Positions 59,277 through 64,000 of a DNA stretch of 64,000 nt are shown here, in pieces. The notes below the pieces were generated by a model. The model made no database searches. It had not been told where the DNA came from and saw only the letters and a program-made list of their open reading frames with translations. The translations under genes and the position numbers were made by a program. Source of the DNA: Serpula lacrymans var. lacrymans S7.9 (taxonomy: Eukaryota > Basidiomycota > Agaricomycetes > Boletales > Serpulaceae); NCBI RefSeq assembly GCF_000218685.1, contig NW_006763305.1, positions 659,298-723,297 on the forward strand, read 5' to 3'. Positions within the stretch are counted from its first letter, which is position 1. Each line of letters begins with the position of its first letter.

Positions 59277-61135
59277 TCAGACGTTGAGCCTCATCCTTGA
59301 TATCGAAACTGTACGCCTGCGCGAACTGTGAGTGGTGTAGACGGAGGATTCAGAAGCAGCTTTGGAGGAATCATCCTCGGGCGACGCGTCACTGGAGTTT
59401 TGGGATTGTCTTCTGAGAACGTCGCGCAAACTACGGACGACGTCGTCATCAATCCTCATCGACGCTCGGCTTGGGTATCCCGAAGCGCTACCGTGAGTAC
59501 TCGTTGATGGTGGCCGTCCGTGAGACCCATATGTGGGAACAGGCAGCATCGGCAATTCTTTATCTTTACCTTTCCTACCTATTACGAGACTATCATCAGG
59601 CTTGGATAATCATCAAGAAAATGGGGACTTACTACTGTCAGAGCACTTTTGGACACTTTGGACCTGCGAAACAGCTTCATGTTGAGGATTCTCTTCCGAC
59701 GGAGTTTCCTCTAGATCACTGTCCCCGTTGAGAGGTCCAGATGAGATATCATCCTCCTCATCCACGTTAACGACATGCATTCCTGGCTTCACTTTGAGGT
59801 CGGTGGAGAAACCATCCACAGCATTTACGACATGCAGGGCCGACTTCCGATTGCGATCGTAGAGTGTGGAGCGTTCGGTTGAGATACCATCGCCATCCAC
59901 AACATTTACGACATGCAGGGCTGACTTCCGTTTCACATCGCGGAGTGTGAGGCGCTCAGTTGATGAGAGACCGTCACCGTCCATAGCATTAACGACTTGC
60001 AGCCTGCCTTTGTGACCGTTGGGCGCCGGCAAGGAATGTACGCTGTGTCCCTCGAGATGATCACCACTCTGCTCTCCTTCCTCTTCTCCGTTGTTATTTC
60101 CAGAGCACCCAGGGTCGGTTTCGGTATTATCTAACCATTGTTGGACTCTTCCAGAAACATCGTTACGAGTGTCTTCCAGGAAATAGTTTATAGCATCATA
60201 AGTGACCACTTCGCCCTCATCTTTGCTATCTTCGTAGTAACGACTACCTCTGTTGTTTGGGTCTCGAAGCCATTTTTCTACCCTTTTGGTGGCTTCTTTG
60301 CGGTGGCGGGTTGGGCGTGGTGGAGGAATATCATGCACGGCAGGGGCGAAAAGTGCACTTTCCAGAAGTTCTTTATGATCTATGACAGGACACTTTTGTT
60401 ATTTGGTGTCTTTCCACCAAAGAGTAAGAAAGCGTACACGCAGAAAGGAGTTTAAGGCCAGCCTCAAAACGTAGAATTCCCAGGGTCCTATCGTCCTTGA
60501 TATGTACTTCTCCAGCAGTTTGTTTGTCTCCGAAAATCGCCAAGTCGTCTGCCACCAGAGTTTTAGATTGATCGGCGGAAAGGGAGCTGCGACTGAATAT
60601 CCTGTTTAACTCATCCCTTGGGCTGATATGACTCTCGGCGTAGGGGGCAACTGAGTCGACATCAAGCTTAACGCGCACGTTTCCTGCCGCTCCTTTGTCC
60701 GTTCGTAACCAGATATCATCTATTTTCGGTGAAAATAATTCAACACTGCAATATGAGATGTAGGGGGATGGCATACTTTTGATGGCTAGTTCTACAACAC
60801 CTCTCTTGACTTTGCAAATACTGCGGTCAAACCAATCCATCCTCGTGCAGCTTTGTCGCTTAACACATATCTCAATGATGGAAGAAGGCCGAAGTGTCCT
60901 GTTTTGTATTCCAATTAGTACGACGGCGCAGACGAGGGGATAGGGCGAAGATGACTGGAAGGTATTGAAGCACACAATACGTACACATCTATTGCCTTGG
61001 GCATCGCCAATGCAAAATTTGAGTGTCTTCCCAAATCCACTCGTTTCTGCTCCTTCCCATCGACCAGGACAGTTACATAGAAAGTAGGCGACCGTCCCCG
61101 AAGGTAGTCGACTTCAGCGATTTCGAGGGAAGTCA
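59277..61135 (-). CDS. Unrecognised protein: C2-like start, tandem repeats, disordered tail
   Basis: Exons in transcript order about 61135-60985, 60898-60438, 60379-59633 and 59578-59277 join in phase; the first coding exon was not resolved (ATG near 61238 is out of phase with the best acceptor). The N-terminal part (VTSLEIAEVDYLRGRSPTFY, VTVLVDGKEQKRVDLGRHSN, then SSIIEICVKRQ) resembles the first strands of a C2 domain in basidiomycete proteins with multiple C2-type modules. Next comes a helical region ending LLSAYHKELLESALFAPAVH. The third exon has about four tandem repeats around RKSALHVVNVVDGDGISTER. The tail is acidic and Ser-rich, with DDDVVRSLRDVLRRQS near the end. Function unknown; possibly membrane-associated if the C2 call holds. 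Confidence 0.65.
59762..60025. repeat. About 81-bp coding tandem repeat, 3-4 copies
   Basis: ATTTACGACATGCAGGGC recurs at 59823 and 59904 (81 bp apart). Diverged copies lie at about 59766 and 59988. On the minus strand each unit encodes a version of SALHVVNxVDGDGxSTERxT. All spacings keep frame. Confidence 0.85.
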
Positions 61136-61239
61136 CTAAACAGGACACTGTCAATAACGATACATCAAGGCTACAGCGTGGCGGGTACCTTGAAGAGACG
61201 CAGTGAACTTTTGGTTACTTTTCGACCTACACTCATACT

Positions 61240-62941
61240 TAGATTAGAATGCGCTGACGAATAGTAAAGCAAAGGAACGGACGATTTATGCTTGCGGAAC
61301 GGCATCATAATAGCTTCGCAGGCAAATGAGGGAGGGTGAGGGAGGGAGGAAGAGCGTTGCTGGGAGAAATAGAGGCTAGATTAATCATGGGAACAGGTGT
61401 GGTGAACAGCGTTTGGGGATTGATCCGTGTGTTGTAGCGCCCATCAAAGATATGAACACGAGTGTGGCGCTTACACTGCCTCCAAGTTAGTTACAAGGGG
61501 GAGCACAGGCATAGAATACTTGTATGAGGAAGATGTTTGACAACATCAAGAATTCAAACACAGCTACCAGCAATTGTGCTAAGATACCCGTCGGGAATGG
61601 CAGTAAAAGTACCAACTCATCTCAGTCCCGCCGGCATCGATGATGGGGCTTACTGGGCTTCTATATATCTTGACATGTAGACAGTTGAGCGACGACGTGT
61701 TCAAGCCTTGTTCCCATTGGCGGGAAAGCGCTTAAATGATATTTTACTCACCAAATATTACGTCAGATACATTGATTTTCTAGCTGCCAACGACCTTGCA
61801 ACAATGAACAGCTTCAAAATCTTCATCTTGCGATGTAGGTGGTACTTGGACGTTTCCAGATCGTAGCGAGCATACCAAGCACATAACTGGGCTTCGCGAC
61901 TGGACTGCTCAAGCGAGTGACAGAGGACATCGATCACGCGCGAGCCGCGTGAAAAGACATAAAACTGCATGTGTTAGAACGTTTGTCAGTATCTTTTCCC
62001 TTGACAAGTGGACCTTCACCGACCTGAAATTCCGAACTTGAGGCGATCTCCATTTAAAGACCAGGTACTGTCTGTCTGTAAGCCACCGCATTTCCACTAC
62101 ACAGCAATGCCACCCATTTAAGTCTCATGGACTAGTACTTATGCTGATGGCTATATTCGTGTATCCTCTTGTCGTCCGTTCTATGATCGTCCATGCTTCA
62201 AAAATGACAAGATACCACAATGAAATCAAATCATGTGCCAGGGTCACCAGAAACTCGAAAAGCTCGTCGTGACGAAGTACCCATCAGTGAAGTTCGATGT
62301 AAAGGCTCCGCCATGGGGATGAAGGCGGGGTTGGGGTTATTTGCAAAGGTGGAACTTTTAACTCGGAACAAAATCATCAAGTTCGAGATGGAGTGGTGTT
62401 ACCGCCACAGTCACAGTTTTCTCCACTCGGACTCTTTCGTTCGCCATCTGTTTCCGCTATCATACAAAACTGGTTAGGTTTAATATCGATAGATGGGACC
62501 GATATAACGCAGACTAACATTATCACGGCATGAAAACGCAAGGTCGAAGTTCATCAGACTCCCCATCGACTAAAGTCAACAAAAATAGCGTCTTCTAATC
62601 TATGTATCTCCTCTCCAAAGCACAGTTGGCACAACAATGAAAAGGTCGCGATAACGCTGAGTTTCGCACACTGCAGGTCGAGAAAGGCTGCCATGGCACG
62701 CACCACTCAGACTCCAGTGCGGGGCAAGCACAAAAATTGTGTCTCGGATGCATTACTGGTTGTCGTAAAGCAATAACTAGACTTTCCTTATATGGTATTC
62801 CTGTAGTTCTAGCCTGTCCATATGACCTCTTAGACTCCAGTTCCCGTGATGCACTTCTCTCCATAACCTTCGGCTCCCGTGCCTGGCTGCCATCTCTTGA
62901 ACCCCAACCACGACCACCACTCGACATCATACACAACGACA
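61240..62941. other. Intergenic, 1.7 kb
   Basis: Short frames at 61758-62097 (minus) and 62220-62477 (plus) have no recognisable features and no convincing joins. A promoter region for the gene at 62942 is expected. Confidence 0.35.
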
Positions 62942-64000
62942 ATGGCGAGCACGCCAGCAATGAACACACCGGTAGCAACAGCGACGACAACCAGTGAATC
63001 AGTGACCGTGTTAGACTGTCCTTCACTCTCGCCATCGGGCAGCGCAGAAGAGTTTGAGCGCAGTGTCCGGTTTGACAACCAATGTGTGCTCATTCCAGAG
63101 CCAGAGCCTCGCCAGAGAATGCCTAGAGTCGTCACCAAGTCGTACTCTTTACCTATATGGCGTAGGAGGAAAAGTTCACCAAGCGCTAGTTCACCTGGCA
63201 CCGCAGAACAGGATGCTCCACTGGCTGGGGAGGACGGCCAGGTTTTTATTCGGCTTCCGATTCCAAGGTTTATTCCCTTTTCCCCTTAGAGAATGCTGAA
63301 GCTAATCGCGACGCTACAATACTCCTATCCTTAGTTTCGTCACACACAAGTCGCCACAGTCTTCAACGCGTTCTAGCGAGCAACCACCACCTCTTTCTCC
63401 TTGCCTCGTCAATCGTCTCCCTTCCTCCCCAACCCCGCTCCCTTTTGCTTTGACGATCCAACTTCCCCAATCGCCACGCCCATCCAATAGTCGACGCACT
63501 CCCTCCCTTTCGCCCACCTCGCCCCGGGCGGATCTTGTTACTATACCGCTTCGACCTTGCTGCAAGGCCTGCATGCCCATCACTGAGGCATGTCTACAAC
63601 AAGGCGATGACTGGCATGAGCATTTCTCGCGCTCTGCGAGAAGAAGACGTACTATTGACAGCACCCCGCGTCGTGCCAGCGGAGTTGGCAAGTCCACCAA
63701 ATCGGGCCCTGACACTACAGATTTAGCCTCTGACAGTTTGAGAGTCGGATTTCCCGACTCCATCAACGTTGATGAGGTGGACAAAAGGCGGAGACTGAGT
63801 GATTCAGTGGAAACCCAGCCAGAACCGAAGTCTGTATGGCTCAACGATGATGGCGACTGGGTCCCTTTGTCCCAGTGCAAAACTCAGATTCAAAGTCGCA
63901 CTGCTCTTGATTCTCGTCGAAGCGCTAGTGCCGATAGCCCTAACTCCATTCTTCCTCAGTCGGTGCCTTTGATTTCCAAGATTCAGGAAGAGGATGATGG
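62942..64000 (+). CDS. Unrecognised Ser/Pro/Arg-rich protein, 5' end only
   Basis: Exon 1 is 62942-63267 and exon 2 runs from 63335 off the window; the 67-bp intron has donor AG|GTTTAT and acceptor TTAG. The first 109 residues are Thr/Ser-rich with MPRVVTKSYSLPIWRRRKSS. The second exon continues as Pro/Ser-rich sequence with several RR(R) clusters (ARRRRTIDSTPRR, DKRRRLSDSVE), then VWLNDDGDWVPLSQC and SADSPNSILPQSVPLISKIQ. The KRRR and RRRR clusters could be nuclear localisation signals. No domain is recognised and the 3' end is missing. The antisense frame of 188 codons at 63314-63880 is judged a shadow because the plus frame joins in phase and stays open to the edge. Confidence 0.7.

Noticed and set aside
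63314..63880. 188-codon minus-strand frame
   Set aside because: Antisense to exon 2 of the plus-strand gene starting at 62942; less compatible with splice signals.

Overview
The window is nuclear DNA of a filamentous basidiomycete, almost certainly an Agaricomycete (mushroom-forming fungus). The genes are densely split by introns of about 40-80 bp with GTRNGY donors. Several families are typical of that class: a DUF6534 seven-helix membrane protein, DUF6698, a CCL2-type beta-trefoil lectin, TKL-like kinase relatives, a short metacaspase, and Copia, SINE-like and TIR elements. All coordinates and exon joins were read by hand from the sequence. Reading frames close exactly across every join listed unless stated otherwise.

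Layout. 1-6760: no gene can be supported. 6.8-15.1 kb: housekeeping-type block with a lectin (+), cullin-4 (+, 11 exons), Mediator subunit Med21 (-, 5 exons) and an SGNH/CE2-like esterase (+). 15.5-22.8 kb: a broken DUF7770-like gene, an APH-fold phosphotransferase with a damaged metal-binding Asp (-), a DUF6534 membrane protein (-), a PaaI-type thioesterase (-) and an orphan last exon of a second DUF6534 gene. 22.8-31.9 kb: a transposon graveyard holding a decayed Copia element, a 739-bp solo LTR nested in its integrase with a 5-bp target duplication, a zinc-finger fragment, a DUF6698 gene split by about 1.8 kb, and one copy of a short dispersed repeat. 32.0-44.0 kb: a PEBP-family protein (+), a 2,046-residue Ser-rich disordered protein (-, 7 exons) and a 17-exon metacaspase (-).

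44-58.3 kb is the most interesting part. The gene trio metacaspase(-) / kinase-like(+) / methyltransferase(-) occurs twice in tandem, and the two copies have decayed in a complementary way. Unit 1 keeps the metacaspase and the kinase-like gene, and its methyltransferase is a relic. Unit 2 keeps only the methyltransferase, while its metacaspase and kinase copies are relics. Unit 2 is also split by a 5.9-kb TIR transposon. That transposon carries an Ulp1-like peptidase relic, a tRNA-derived SINE-like segment, a second copy of the dispersed repeat, and a 1,267-bp fold-back element inserted exactly inside the right TIR at a TA dinucleotide.

58.3-64 kb: an unrecognised protein with a C2-like start and 27-residue tandem repeats (-), then the 5' end of an unrecognised Ser/Pro/Arg-rich gene (+) that runs off the window.

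The intact genes do not form one pathway. Cullin-4 (ubiquitin ligase scaffold) and Med21 (RNA polymerase II Mediator) are conserved nuclear housekeeping genes. Lectin, metacaspase, kinase-like and methyltransferase genes are accessory.
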